A stretch of 64,000 bases of DNA, taken from contig CATONV010000004.1 in the NCBI GenBank assembly GCA_951801655.1, positions 1 to 64,000 of the forward strand, written 5' to 3'. How positions within the stretch are numbered: the first letter of the stretch is position 1; every line of letters starts with the position of its first letter. The notes under the pieces are model-generated. The model searched no databases and was not told where the DNA came from. It worked only from the letters and a program-made list of their open reading frames with translations. The translations under genes and the position numbers were made by a program. Below, piece by piece: positions 27,746-37,325 of the stretch. This DNA comes from an uncultured Oscillospiraceae bacterium (GTDB taxonomy: Bacteria > Bacillota > Clostridia > Oscillospirales > Oscillospiraceae).

Positions 27746-30264
27746 ATGAAAAATTGACTTTTGATGCTCTGGCAAAGGTTTCTTCCGTAGACCGCCAGGC
27801 GGATTCACCGGCGGGCAGGGCGTACGAAAAGCTGTTTGCGGCAATCAACAGCGACAGTAAGCCATTGATCCGCCAGATAGAGGAGAGCGGTTACCCCAGG
27901 AAGAGTGAACTGAAAGACGCATTGGATCAAATTTTAAGTATGGCCGATCTGTTTTTACGGTATCCCTTTTTGACCGGGCGTACGTCAGTTGGGATCGTCA
28001 GCGGAAAATCGCCTGTCGGCCTTCGTGTGTTGGATCAACTCCAAAACAGCGGACGGCGGGCCGCCTACGGAAAACAGTGGGATGTCCCATGCGTTGTATA
28101 TGACAGTATCGTACCTGGGCAGATTATGGCGACAAACCGGGCGGGACAAGTGATGAGGCTGACGCAGGAACAGTTTGGCGAGATTTGCAGCATCTACCGC
28201 CATGACCTCAATGTGCGGGATATGGTCGCCAGTTATGCAATCTCAGCTTCCCTGGGATATCCCAGAATCAATTATGTTCTGTTCCCGCGCTATGCAGACA
28301 AGTCAACCCAGGAATTTGCCAGACTTGCCGAGCTTTGCGACCTGTTTTGCATTATTTATGAAAAAAACAGCGGCACGGAGGGCCTCGCTGACACGATAAA
28401 AAATTCTGCCGCGCCCATATACATCGTTTCCGGCGACAACGCTGAGGCAGAAAACAAATTTCGGATCGATCTTGTGCGTCAGTGTCCGGGCCGGAATATC
28501 CATGTGATTTCCGAGGCGCAGCTGTCCCAGGTTTTAGAGGAGTATGACCATTTCCGGCATAACACTTTTTTGGGCGACCGGTTCCGCGCGGCGCTGCTCC
28601 CCATGCAGGTGTGGCGCTGTTCAGCAATCTGCAAGCATATTACAAATATCAACGCCTTGGCCAAAGACAGCTTGTTTTCCGAAGATATCGGAAGCGAAAT
28701 TGCAAAATTCCGTAAGAATGAGATCGGTTTCAGGGAACGTGAAGAGGAACTGAAGTGTGAATTTGAGCAAAAAATGCAGGAAATTGTTGGCCTTGCGGCG
28801 GAATTTGAAAAATCGTTGCGCGAGATGACGTCCCCAACAGTGGATGAAGACGGCGTGGAAAAACAATTTTCGTTCTATTACGGCGAAACCTGTGGACAAA
28901 TCATCCTGCAGTCTCTGCAATGTGAAGACAACCAGACGGCAGAGTATTATCTTTCCAAACTTAAAAAGGCAAATTGCGATCTGCTGCCGCTGTATCGTCT
29001 CTACTATCATGAGGCGGTGGGAAAGAGTCTTCTGAGAAAAGACCTGGAGTGGCTGCAGTGGCAGGAAGGAACCGATGTTTCGTCACAGGAGATCATTCGG
29101 GGCCTTTTTCATTTCGCCGGAGAGATAAGAATATCAGAAAACGAGAGGTGTAAACTTGCCTACCGTCTCAAGGAACGGTCAGCGGAGGAGGCGTATTATC
29201 ATGCGCAATACGTCGAGAGTAAGGCTGGCGCAGATCGGGCCAGGGCTGATTATGAAAAAGCGTTTGAACTGGGGAGCACCTCAGCCGCAGCGTGGCTGAC
29301 AGAATATTACGAAAACACGCACGACTCCTACCAGGTAAAAAAGCTTGCGGACAGTCTGATCCCCCAGGCCGCTTTCCTCTATGGGAAACAGTGTCTTTCT
29401 CCGTGCGCAGGAGAAAAAGTGCGGTACGCTCAGGGGATCACATACCTCCGGGTGGCGGTTTCCCTAAAATATGTACCGGCAATTTTATATTACGCGGACA
29501 TGTTGTACCTGGAAGTACATGAACAGCGTAACCCTGCAAATATTGACGTCGTGATCAAACTCTACTTGTTTATCTATCAGAACAAGCTGTATGCCGGTGA
29601 TGTGGTCCCGAGAATTGGAATTCTCTACCATATAAAGGAGGACTTCGGAAATGCCAGAAAGTATCTGGAAATGGAGCCGCATTCGGGAGAAGTCTGCTGC
29701 CGTTTGGGATGTATCTACCGTCAAGGCAGCGGCGTTGCAAGAGATTTTGGCAAGGCCCGGCGTTACCTGGAGGAGGCAAAGCGTATGGGCTATTCAGAAG
29801 CGGACGAGCAGCTGCGGCTGCTGAAGCGGCAGGAGTCATATCAAAAAAGTAAAGAAAGATCGGATCATGAAACATACCATCAGGCCGCAGATTATAAAAG
29901 TCAAATTACTTCCGGGTCCACTTCAAGCAGTTGCTTTATCACAACGGCTACCTGTCAGTTCCAGGGAAAGCCAGACGATTGCGAGGAGTTGACCGCATTC
30001 CGCCGCTATCGGGATGAAACGCTGATAAAAACAGAGACCGGGCAGGCCCTGGTCAAGGAATATTATCGAATCGCGCCTAAAATTGTGGAACGGATTGACG
30101 AGGACGATGATTGCGGCAAGATATATCAGTACCTGTATGATAATTTTATCAGGCCCGGGTATCAGCTTCTTTTGGACGGAAGGGGAGAGGAGGCTGCATG
30201 CCTGTATGAGAAAGGCGTCCGGCTTCTGGCCCAAAAATACGCGATAGCGTTTCATGCACTTTGA
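27742..30264 (+). CDS. Sel1/TPR-repeat protein with degenerate GTPase-like N-terminus and C-terminal CFI-box domain (840 aa)
   Basis: TTG start overlaps the preceding stop (TTGA) with GGAGG upstream; N-terminal GIVSGKSPVGLRVLDQL resembles a broken P-loop; Sel1-like repeats (CCRLGCIYRQGSGVARDFGKARRYLEEAKRMGYSEADEQL); CFITTATC...ELTAFRRYRDETLIKTETGQALVKEYYRIAPKIVERI. Confidence 0.8.
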   Translation: MNEKLTFDALAKVSSVDRQADSPAGRAYEKLFAAINSDSKPLIRQIEESGYPRKSELKDALDQILSMADLFLRYPFLTGRTSVGIVSGKSPVGLRVLDQLQNSGRRAAYGKQWDVPCVVYDSIVPGQIMATNRAGQVMRLTQEQFGEICSIYRHDLNVRDMVASYAISASLGYPRINYVLFPRYADKSTQEFARLAELCDLFCIIYEKNSGTEGLADTIKNSAAPIYIVSGDNAEAENKFRIDLVRQCPGRNIHVISEAQLSQVLEEYDHFRHNTFLGDRFRAALLPMQVWRCSAICKHITNINALAKDSLFSEDIGSEIAKFRKNEIGFREREEELKCEFEQKMQEIVGLAAEFEKSLREMTSPTVDEDGVEKQFSFYYGETCGQIILQSLQCEDNQTAEYYLSKLKKANCDLLPLYRLYYHEAVGKSLLRKDLEWLQWQEGTDVSSQEIIRGLFHFAGEIRISENERCKLAYRLKERSAEEAYYHAQYVESKAGADRARADYEKAFELGSTSAAAWLTEYYENTHDSYQVKKLADSLIPQAAFLYGKQCLSPCAGEKVRYAQGITYLRVAVSLKYVPAILYYADMLYLEVHEQRNPANIDVVIKLYLFIYQNKLYAGDVVPRIGILYHIKEDFGNARKYLEMEPHSGEVCCRLGCIYRQGSGVARDFGKARRYLEEAKRMGYSEADEQLRLLKRQESYQKSKERSDHETYHQAADYKSQITSGSTSSSCFITTATCQFQGKPDDCEELTAFRRYRDETLIKTETGQALVKEYYRIAPKIVERIDEDDDCGKIYQYLYDNFIRPGYQLLLDGRGEEAACLYEKGVRLLAQKYAIAFHAL

Positions 30265-30425
30265 CAGAAGCGTTCTGAATTTGGAAAACGGGATGGGGCG
30301 AAATCATTTATACCAGCGGATGAGAGAATTCTGATAGGGACAGCCTCTGTGCCAGGGACTGTCCTTTGTAATGCTGTGAAACCCCTTTCTTGTTTACAGC
30401 GCACCAATTTCTGCCCGGCGTGAAC

Positions 30426-30459
30426 AAAAGGACCATCCGGTTTTCCGAATGGCCCTTTT
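30426..30459 (-). terminator. Terminator for the sigma-54 regulator (minus strand)
   Basis: Minus-strand RNA AAAAGGGCCATTCGG-AAAA-CCGGATGGTCCTTTT pairs throughout using G-U wobbles, ends with U-tract. Confidence 0.65.
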
Positions 30460-30567
30460 CTGCTGTCGTTTGGTTATGAATAGCGTTGTCGCTGTTGGAG
30501 ATGTTCAAACATGTAGCGGGATGCAATTGCATCATACCAGGTCGCGCCCATGCAGTCGATGAATGTT

Positions 30568-32013
30568 CTATTGGAGAGAGCGGTCTAATCCAAAGTACTC
30601 CATTTTTTTATATAGGGTGGACCGGTGAATGCCCAACGACTCAGCGGTGCGCCGGCAGTTAAACTCATTGCCCTCTAAAGCCCGCAGAAGAATAGCCCGT
30701 TCTGCCTTCTCCATCTGTTCCCGCAGTGTTCCCTTGCCCATCTCCTGTTCCCGGGTATTTTGAATCAGAAAGGGAACATGTTTACTTTCAATCAGGCCGT
30801 CTTCCGCATAGGCGTACATCCTCTCAACAAAATTCTGGAGTTCGCGAACATTTCCCGGCCAGTTGTAAGACTCCAGCACATCCATAGCCACATGGCTGAA
30901 GCAGGTCTCTGTTTTGTATTGTTCGTTAAGCCGCCGCAAAAAGTATTCTGCCAGGATGGAGATATCCTCTCTCCTCTCCCGCAGGGCCGGCACATGGATG
31001 CGAATTACGTTGAGACGGAAGAACAGGTCGCTACGGAATGTCTTATTTCTGATACACTCACCCAGATCTTTGTTGGTGGCGGAGATAATGCGCACGTCGA
31101 TGGGCCGGGGCTTGCTTCCTCCTACTACATCTACTTCTCTCTCTTGTAGGACCCGCAACAGCTTAGCCTGCATAGGCAGAGGCATTTCGCCAATCTCATC
31201 CAAAAAAATGGTTCCGCCGTTGGCCTGCTCAAATTTTCCTTTTTTCCCTTTTTTGGACGCCCCGGTAAAGGCGCCTTCCTCATAACCAAACAATTCCGAC
31301 TCAAACAATTCCGCCGGAATGGCCGAACAGTTCAGTTTTACAAAGGGCCCCTTTTTCCGGGGACCGGCTTTATGAATCGCTTCTGCGACCAGCTCCTTGC
31401 CCACGCCGGTTTCTCCTACAATCAGCACGTTAAAATTGACACCGGCTGTTTTTTGGATATCGTTCTTCATTTGGGTGATACTCTCGCTGACGCCAATGAT
31501 GGAGGTCAGACCATCGTCGCCGATGTCCGCTTTCTCTCTGGAGATACAGGCAAGCTCTTGCTTGTAGTAGCTCAGCTCCTGGTCGATTTGCTTGAGGCGA
31601 TTGTTCAGACGAATCACATGGTCGTAAAATTTCACCTGGGCTACCGCCCCCATCACGCCATGCTCTTCTGAATAAATTGTCGCCCTGGTGGAAATCAGAT
31701 GTTTTTCCTCTGCATTTTTCAGAAATTTATCTGCAATCTCCTGGCGCATGTCCATACCTTTGATGGGCTTGGATACATGGATAAAGTTCGGCAGAAGCGA
31801 GGTTGGAATATAGTCCAATATATCCTGCCCAATGATCTCCTCCTGTTTCAGACCATCAACCCCCTCCAGCTTCAGCACATAGGTTGGGTTGATATCTACA
31901 ATCTTTCCCTCCTTGTCGATCACCAGAAAACCGTCGCCGGACATTTCAAGAATCGTTCGATAGGTGTGGTAGATCATATTCAAATCGGGTTGTGTTAGTT
32001 TCTTTTTCTGCAT
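30568..32013 (-). CDS. Sigma-54-dependent transcriptional activator (PAS + AAA+ + Fis-type HTH)
   Basis: VIVGETGVGKELVAEAIHKAG..., ESELFGYEEGAFTGASKKGKKGKFEQANGGTIFLDEIGEMPLPMQAKLLRVLQE (GAFTGA), FNCRRTAESLGIHRSTLYKKMEYFGL. Confidence 0.95.
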   Translation of the reverse strand: MQKKKLTQPDLNMIYHTYRTILEMSGDGFLVIDKEGKIVDINPTYVLKLEGVDGLKQEEIIGQDILDYIPTSLLPNFIHVSKPIKGMDMRQEIADKFLKNAEEKHLISTRATIYSEEHGVMGAVAQVKFYDHVIRLNNRLKQIDQELSYYKQELACISREKADIGDDGLTSIIGVSESITQMKNDIQKTAGVNFNVLIVGETGVGKELVAEAIHKAGPRKKGPFVKLNCSAIPAELFESELFGYEEGAFTGASKKGKKGKFEQANGGTIFLDEIGEMPLPMQAKLLRVLQEREVDVVGGSKPRPIDVRIISATNKDLGECIRNKTFRSDLFFRLNVIRIHVPALRERREDISILAEYFLRRLNEQYKTETCFSHVAMDVLESYNWPGNVRELQNFVERMYAYAEDGLIESKHVPFLIQNTREQEMGKGTLREQMEKAERAILLRALEGNEFNCRRTAESLGIHRSTLYKKMEYFGLDRSLQ

Positions 32014-32187
32014 AATATTTCCTCCGTAAGCAATGGGGCCTGTCAGGATTGTTTCTGGCCATGTCCTTAAGTATAATCCTTCTCCCTCAAAACTTACACG
32101 GACCTGCTCCAGGCATCGGAAAAACTTTGGGAAGCACAGCGTCCGCTGTGCCTCCCAAAACAGAGGCTGGACTCATTGCCATCCCCC

Positions 32188-34128
32188 TCAGGGATCGAAC
32201 ACCCAGGCCTTGGTAAATCCATCTGATACGGCCTCTATAATACGGCCCTCGCGATTGGCGTCTCCCACCACCACCACGCGGTCAAAGGCACGTTCAAACT
32301 GTTCCACCACATCTTTTCGTGGGGAGACTCCCATAGCCAGGACAACTGCCTGCGTCGTCCGCTTTACCCGGCTCCCGTCCATGCGGGACAGCTCTACCGA
32401 GTCAGGAGAAATCTGTTCCAGTTTGTGTCCGGTCAGGATCTCCACGCCCCGGCTCTCCAATTGCTGGCACTCGTCGGCAACAACCTGCGGGAATACGCCG
32501 GCAGCGACTTCCGGGCGCATCTCCACCACAGTGACACGACAGCCCCGATTCCCCAGAAAGGCGGCGGTCTCCAGTCCGGCCAGACCGGAACCAATTATGG
32601 TGACACACATGCCATCCAATAGGGCCTGACCGGTGAGGACCTCGGGCACGGTAAAGACGTGGCTGTCAAAAATACCGGGAATCGAAGCGGGACGGATGGG
32701 CTGAGAGCCTGTGCAAAGAAATACCCCCACCGGGCGCAGTACGCCGACCAGCTCCGCAGTCGCTTCCTGGCCGGTGATGATATGGACGCCCGCACGCTGA
32801 AGGCGGCGAATCATTCCCTGCTTAGCCCAGGTTATCTTTTCCTTTTTGGGCGGTTTCTCCGCGTAGTTGAGCTGACCGCCCAGCTGTTCGCTGCGTTCAA
32901 ACAGGGTGACGTCAAACCCTCTTTGAGAGAGAACACAGGCCGCCTCCATACCTCCGGGACCACCCCCGATTACCGCCACAGCCCGGCCGCCGCCGTTGCG
33001 GTTCAGGTGGGCAAACTCGTCTTCCCTGCCCAGCATGGGGTTGACCGTACACGTTGGCGGGACGCCCTTGAGCTGAGTGGCCATACAGTTCAGACAGCTG
33101 ATGCAGGTGCGTATCTCGTCCTCCCGTCCCTGCATTATTTTTTTTGTGAAATACGGGTCCGCCAGATGTCCTCTGGACAGTCCCACAAAGTCGCAGACAC
33201 CTTCCTCCAACAGCGATTGGGCAAAGTCGGGCTTTTTAACCGTGTTCACCGCGATGACCGGGCAGTTTACAGCCTCTGTAACCGCCTTGGCCAAGTGCTT
33301 TTTCCACCCCTGTGGGAAGGACGGGGGCTCGCGGTTGAATTGAGAGGACTCCTGAAGCCCGCAGTTGACGTTAATAAAGTCCATACCCAGCCGGTCATAC
33401 ACCTTGGCCATCTCCACGCCGTCGGCCAAGCTGTTGCCGCCTTCTACAAACTCATCGGCGGACATTCTTACGCCTACGACAAAGTGTTCTCCTACCGCCT
33501 TTCGAACTGCCTGATAAATCTCTGCCACAATGCGCATCCGGTTTTCCAGGCTGCCGCCGTATTGGTCCGTGCGTTTATTGATGGTCGGGGTCAGGAACTG
33601 GCCCAAAAGGTAGCCGTGTGCCGCATGGATTTCAATCCCGTCCACCCCGGCGTTTTGCGCCAGAACCGCCGCGTTTACATAGCGGTCGATGATAAACTGA
33701 ATGTCTTCCTGCGTCATTTCCCGGGCCATGCTTCCGTCGTTGGCCGGAGTGGGGGAGGCGGACCAGGGTTCCAGGCCGTTCAGGTTGGCCCGGGTGGTAC
33801 ACTTGCCCGGATGGTAGAGCTGAAGAATCAGCCTGGCATCGTACTTATGGATCGCGGCGGCCAGACGCGCGTAGGACATAGCCTGGGCCCGGTTCTCCAG
33901 GACCAGCTCATTGGGACTGAGTCTTCCGGTTCTGGAGTCGATGGTGATGATGCCGGTCATAATCAGTCCGGCGCCGCCTTTTGCCCGTTCCTCCAGATAG
34001 GCCCGGTAGTGATCCCCTGCTTCACCGGTGCTGTCCGCGTAGAACAGACCCACCGGTGTGACGACAATCCGATTTTTGATGTTAAGCCGGCCAATTTTGC
34101 CTGCCTTCAGTAAATCAGGGTAGCGCAT
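32188..34128 (-). CDS. NADH:flavin oxidoreductase / 2,4-dienoyl-CoA reductase-like FAD/FMN/Fe-S enzyme (OYE family)
   Basis: N-terminal OYE barrel (VDGIEIHAAHGYLLGQFLTPTINKRTDQYGGSLENRMR), CISCLNCMATQLKGVPPTCTVNP Fe-S cluster, AVIGGGPGGMEAACVLSQRG FAD fold. Confidence 0.93.
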   Translation of the reverse strand: MRYPDLLKAGKIGRLNIKNRIVVTPVGLFYADSTGEAGDHYRAYLEERAKGGAGLIMTGIITIDSRTGRLSPNELVLENRAQAMSYARLAAAIHKYDARLILQLYHPGKCTTRANLNGLEPWSASPTPANDGSMAREMTQEDIQFIIDRYVNAAVLAQNAGVDGIEIHAAHGYLLGQFLTPTINKRTDQYGGSLENRMRIVAEIYQAVRKAVGEHFVVGVRMSADEFVEGGNSLADGVEMAKVYDRLGMDFINVNCGLQESSQFNREPPSFPQGWKKHLAKAVTEAVNCPVIAVNTVKKPDFAQSLLEEGVCDFVGLSRGHLADPYFTKKIMQGREDEIRTCISCLNCMATQLKGVPPTCTVNPMLGREDEFAHLNRNGGGRAVAVIGGGPGGMEAACVLSQRGFDVTLFERSEQLGGQLNYAEKPPKKEKITWAKQGMIRRLQRAGVHIITGQEATAELVGVLRPVGVFLCTGSQPIRPASIPGIFDSHVFTVPEVLTGQALLDGMCVTIIGSGLAGLETAAFLGNRGCRVTVVEMRPEVAAGVFPQVVADECQQLESRGVEILTGHKLEQISPDSVELSRMDGSRVKRTTQAVVLAMGVSPRKDVVEQFERAFDRVVVVGDANREGRIIEAVSDGFTKAWVFDP

Positions 34129-34131
34129 ATT

Positions 34132-35430
34132 TTATCCTCCCATATTGCATTTTTCGTCCGCCAGGTAGGGGAAGGATTCGCCGCCCACCGGGATAATCAA
34201 AACCTCCGGCTCCTGATACTGAGCCAAAACCTGGTCGAATACCGTTTGGATTTCTTCCTCCCGGTGCCACACAAAGCGGCTGGGGCGGATTTCTTCCTCT
34301 GTGCAGCCGTTGGTCAGCCAATGGATCGTACAGATGTCATGAAGCTTTCCAATGCTGACGCCCACAGCCATAGACAGCAGCTCTTCTCCGGTCTCCCGGA
34401 CATCAATGCGGGCCTTCAGCTTTTCCAGACCGTGGTAAAGCCCCAAATGGCTGGGAAAATCCTTGTGGGGGCCCACCCCCTCCACACAGGGGGCCAGAAC
34501 AATCATGCTGCCGCCCTGCGCAATTATTCTCCCGCCGGCATATACTCCCTTCGTACACTGCCACATGTCCTGATCGGTGGGATAGGAGGAGACCACCACA
34601 ATGTTCGGCTTTCGGGGGACGGGGATGCCCAGTGTCTTTTTGCTGTTCTCCACGCCCGCGCGGTGGGCCTGGATATAGTCCCCGGCCACCACACGGTAAA
34701 TGCGGAAATCCCCGGTTAATGCCATGTTGATAATAAAGTGAAGACCGATCTTTTGCGTCCACTCTTCTACCGCCAGCCGTACAGGACATTCATCCATTCC
34801 GTAAACAATCCCATCCTGAAACCCCTGCATAACATGGAACTCTGACACGATATCTTCTGAGGTGATCCCGGGGTATAGGATTTTCGCGCCGCCCGACCAG
34901 CCCATGCAGCCATGGGGAATAATATTTCCGATCGCAATACGGAAATCAGCCTCCATGGCCGGCTTAAAAACTCGAATCGGAGTGCCCAGCTGGCTGGTCC
35001 CAACCTGCGTCAGCATGGACGGGTCGCTGAACTCTGAGTTCAGAACGGTATACTCCTCTACAACCCGCTTCCCAAGTTTTTTGATCATCTCTTCCCGCGT
35101 CATCCTGCGGTGACTGCCCAGAGCAATCACAAAGAAAATATTTTCTTTGGGGACTCCCGCAGCCAGCAATCTGGGCAGCAGATGCTCCAGAATCAGCCAG
35201 ACAGGCGTGGGGCGGGTAATATCGTCACAGATAATGCAGATTTTACTGTTCGGGCGAACCATCTCTTCAATGGGAGGGGTTCCGATGGGATGATCCAAGG
35301 CCTCCCGTATCAGCTGTCCGGGCTCCGGCAGATCGGGGAAGTGAGGCGGAACGGCAACCGTGACACGGACGGAATCGGGTATTTGCAGCGCATAGCTGCT
35401 GTGAGAGGAGGGAATCGCACACGACTTCAT
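34132..35430 (-). CDS. LarA-like nickel-dependent racemase family protein (DUF2088)
   Basis: SKICIICDDITRPTPVWLILEHLLPRLLAAGVPKENIFFVIALGSHRRMTREEM...GNIIPHGCMGWSGGAKILYPGITSEDIVSEFH. Confidence 0.88.
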   Translation of the reverse strand: MKSCAIPSSHSSYALQIPDSVRVTVAVPPHFPDLPEPGQLIREALDHPIGTPPIEEMVRPNSKICIICDDITRPTPVWLILEHLLPRLLAAGVPKENIFFVIALGSHRRMTREEMIKKLGKRVVEEYTVLNSEFSDPSMLTQVGTSQLGTPIRVFKPAMEADFRIAIGNIIPHGCMGWSGGAKILYPGITSEDIVSEFHVMQGFQDGIVYGMDECPVRLAVEEWTQKIGLHFIINMALTGDFRIYRVVAGDYIQAHRAGVENSKKTLGIPVPRKPNIVVVSSYPTDQDMWQCTKGVYAGGRIIAQGGSMIVLAPCVEGVGPHKDFPSHLGLYHGLEKLKARIDVRETGEELLSMAVGVSIGKLHDICTIHWLTNGCTEEEIRPSRFVWHREEEIQTVFDQVLAQYQEPEVLIIPVGGESFPYLADEKCNMGG

Positions 35431-35446
35431 ATCCTGTTCCCTCCTT

Positions 35447-36754
35447 CTAGTGGGCGAATTGGGCCAGCAGCGTGACCAATCCCATGGAAATGCCGGGAAT
35501 GAAGGTAATCAGCAGAAGACAAACAAACATGGCAATGATAAAGGGAATTGCCGCTTTGGAAATCTTCTCAATAGACAGCTGGGAGATGGCAGAGGCGGTA
35601 AACAGATTACATCCATAGGGGGGCGTTACAAAACCGATGGCCAGCGCACAGGTCATTACAATGCCAAATTGAACGTCACTCATTCCGGTGGCGGTAGCGA
35701 TGGGCAGCAGTACCGGCGTCAAAATCAGGCAGGAGGAGATGTTGTCTACAAACAACCCTACAAACAGCAGGATGAGCAAGATGACGATGCGCAGAACCCA
35801 AGGCTGGGTAAACGTTGCAGTCATCCAGGCCGCCACTTTCTGGGGGATCTGCTGCATTGTCAGAAAGTTGGCGAAGGACATGGAAAATCCAAGGGCCAGC
35901 GCGGTGAGCCCGCACATATCCGCGGTGGCGCGCAGAGAGGCCATCCAGGAGTTCCAGTCCAGCTCCCGGTAGATAAACACCCCGACGAACAGAGAATACA
36001 CCGTGGCGACAACAGCGGCCTCGGTGGGCGTGAAAATGCCGCCGTAGATCCCGCCCAGAATAATAACGGGAGAGAGAAGAGCAGGAATGGCGCTGAAGAT
36101 GATTTTTCCTGCGGATCGCTTTTCGCCACCCACGGCGGCGCTGTCCGTATGGCCCCGATAGCCACGCTTTTTGGAGATTATGTAGCATACTGCCATCAGC
36201 GCCACGCCAATCAGGATACCGGGCATGAAGCCGGCGATAAACAGGTCGCTGATAGAAGCACCGGAGGCCACACCATAGATCACAAAGGGAATGCTGGGCG
36301 GGATAATAACGCCAATTGTACCGGCGGTTGCGGTAAGGCCGGTGGCAAAATCCTTGTCGTAGCCCCGCTTTTCCATCTCAGGGAGCATCATGGTGCCCAT
36401 GGCGGATACGGTGGCTTGAGCGGAACCGGAGATTGCCGCGAAAAACATGGAGGCGGCCACTGTGGCCATCCCTAATCCGCCGGTAATCTTTCCCACCAGC
36501 AGGTCGGCTACTTCCACAATCCGCCGGGCAATTCCGCCGTTTGTCATCAGACTGCCGGCCAGCATGAAGAAGGGAACCGCCATTAGAGGGAAGGAATCCA
36601 ACCCTGAAAAAGCCTTCTGGGCCACCAGAATGGTCGGGGTGGAAGTGGCTGCCGCCATAGCAACAGCGGTGGACAGCCCCAGAGAAACGCCGATGGGAAC
36701 GCTGAGCATCAGGCAGGCAAACAGGATAACCAGACAAATTACGATACATTCCAT
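35447..36754 (-). CDS. dctM: TRAP transporter large permease (DctM family)
   Basis: 435 aa, multi-TM; PLMAVPFFMLAGSLMTNGGIARRIVEVADLLVGKITGGLGMATVAASMFFAAISGSAQATVSAMGTMMLPEM. Confidence 0.94.
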   Translation of the reverse strand: MECIVICLVILFACLMLSVPIGVSLGLSTAVAMAAATSTPTILVAQKAFSGLDSFPLMAVPFFMLAGSLMTNGGIARRIVEVADLLVGKITGGLGMATVAASMFFAAISGSAQATVSAMGTMMLPEMEKRGYDKDFATGLTATAGTIGVIIPPSIPFVIYGVASGASISDLFIAGFMPGILIGVALMAVCYIISKKRGYRGHTDSAAVGGEKRSAGKIIFSAIPALLSPVIILGGIYGGIFTPTEAAVVATVYSLFVGVFIYRELDWNSWMASLRATADMCGLTALALGFSMSFANFLTMQQIPQKVAAWMTATFTQPWVLRIVILLILLFVGLFVDNISSCLILTPVLLPIATATGMSDVQFGIVMTCALAIGFVTPPYGCNLFTASAISQLSIEKISKAAIPFIIAMFVCLLLITFIPGISMGLVTLLAQFAH

Positions 36755-37270
36755 TTACGGCTGTCCCTCCTTTACCGGGGCCTCGGGAATTTCGTGTCGA
36801 ATACAGGGGCGCAGATAATCGGCATATAAGATCTCAAGCAGGCGCAGATCCATCAATCCGGCCCCCAGCGGAACGCCCAGATAGGCGTACTGCATAGGCA
36901 ATCCCAAAGCGGCTGAGACCTGTTTGAAGCGCAGGATCGAACGCACCATCTCCACGCCCTTGAATACTACAAAGCATCCAAAGCCAAGCCAGACCAGGGT
37001 GATCACAAGCTCCAGCCAGTAGGCGCCGCGTCCGGGAAGCCTGTCCCGAATCATGGTAATACGCAGATGAGTGCGGTTGCGCGCCGCATAGCTTACGCCA
37101 AACCACATCAGCCACACAAACAGATATCGGGCCAGCTCCTCTGACCAGGAGATCGAATTGTCAAAAATATACCGCATGATAACCTGCACAAAGATCAGTC
37201 CAACTTGGAACACCAGAATGGGCAGGAGGACAAACTCCTCCAAATGGGCCCATATTTTTTTTAGTATCAT
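36755..37270 (-). CDS. dctQ: TRAP transporter small permease (DctQ family)
   Basis: IMRYIFDNSISWSEELARYLFVWLMWFGVSYAARNRTHLRI. Confidence 0.9.
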   Translation of the reverse strand: MILKKIWAHLEEFVLLPILVFQVGLIFVQVIMRYIFDNSISWSEELARYLFVWLMWFGVSYAARNRTHLRITMIRDRLPGRGAYWLELVITLVWLGFGCFVVFKGVEMVRSILRFKQVSAALGLPMQYAYLGVPLGAGLMDLRLLEILYADYLRPCIRHEIPEAPVKEGQP

Positions 37271-37325
37271 ATGGAAACCTCTCGTTCCTCTCAGATATTC
37301 CTAACCGCGTGCGGCTTCTGGCCTT

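Noticed and set aside
32659-34113. 484-aa + strand ORF opposite the OYE-family gene
   Set aside because: Antisense shadow frame; the minus-strand gene has clear flavin and Fe-S motifs.
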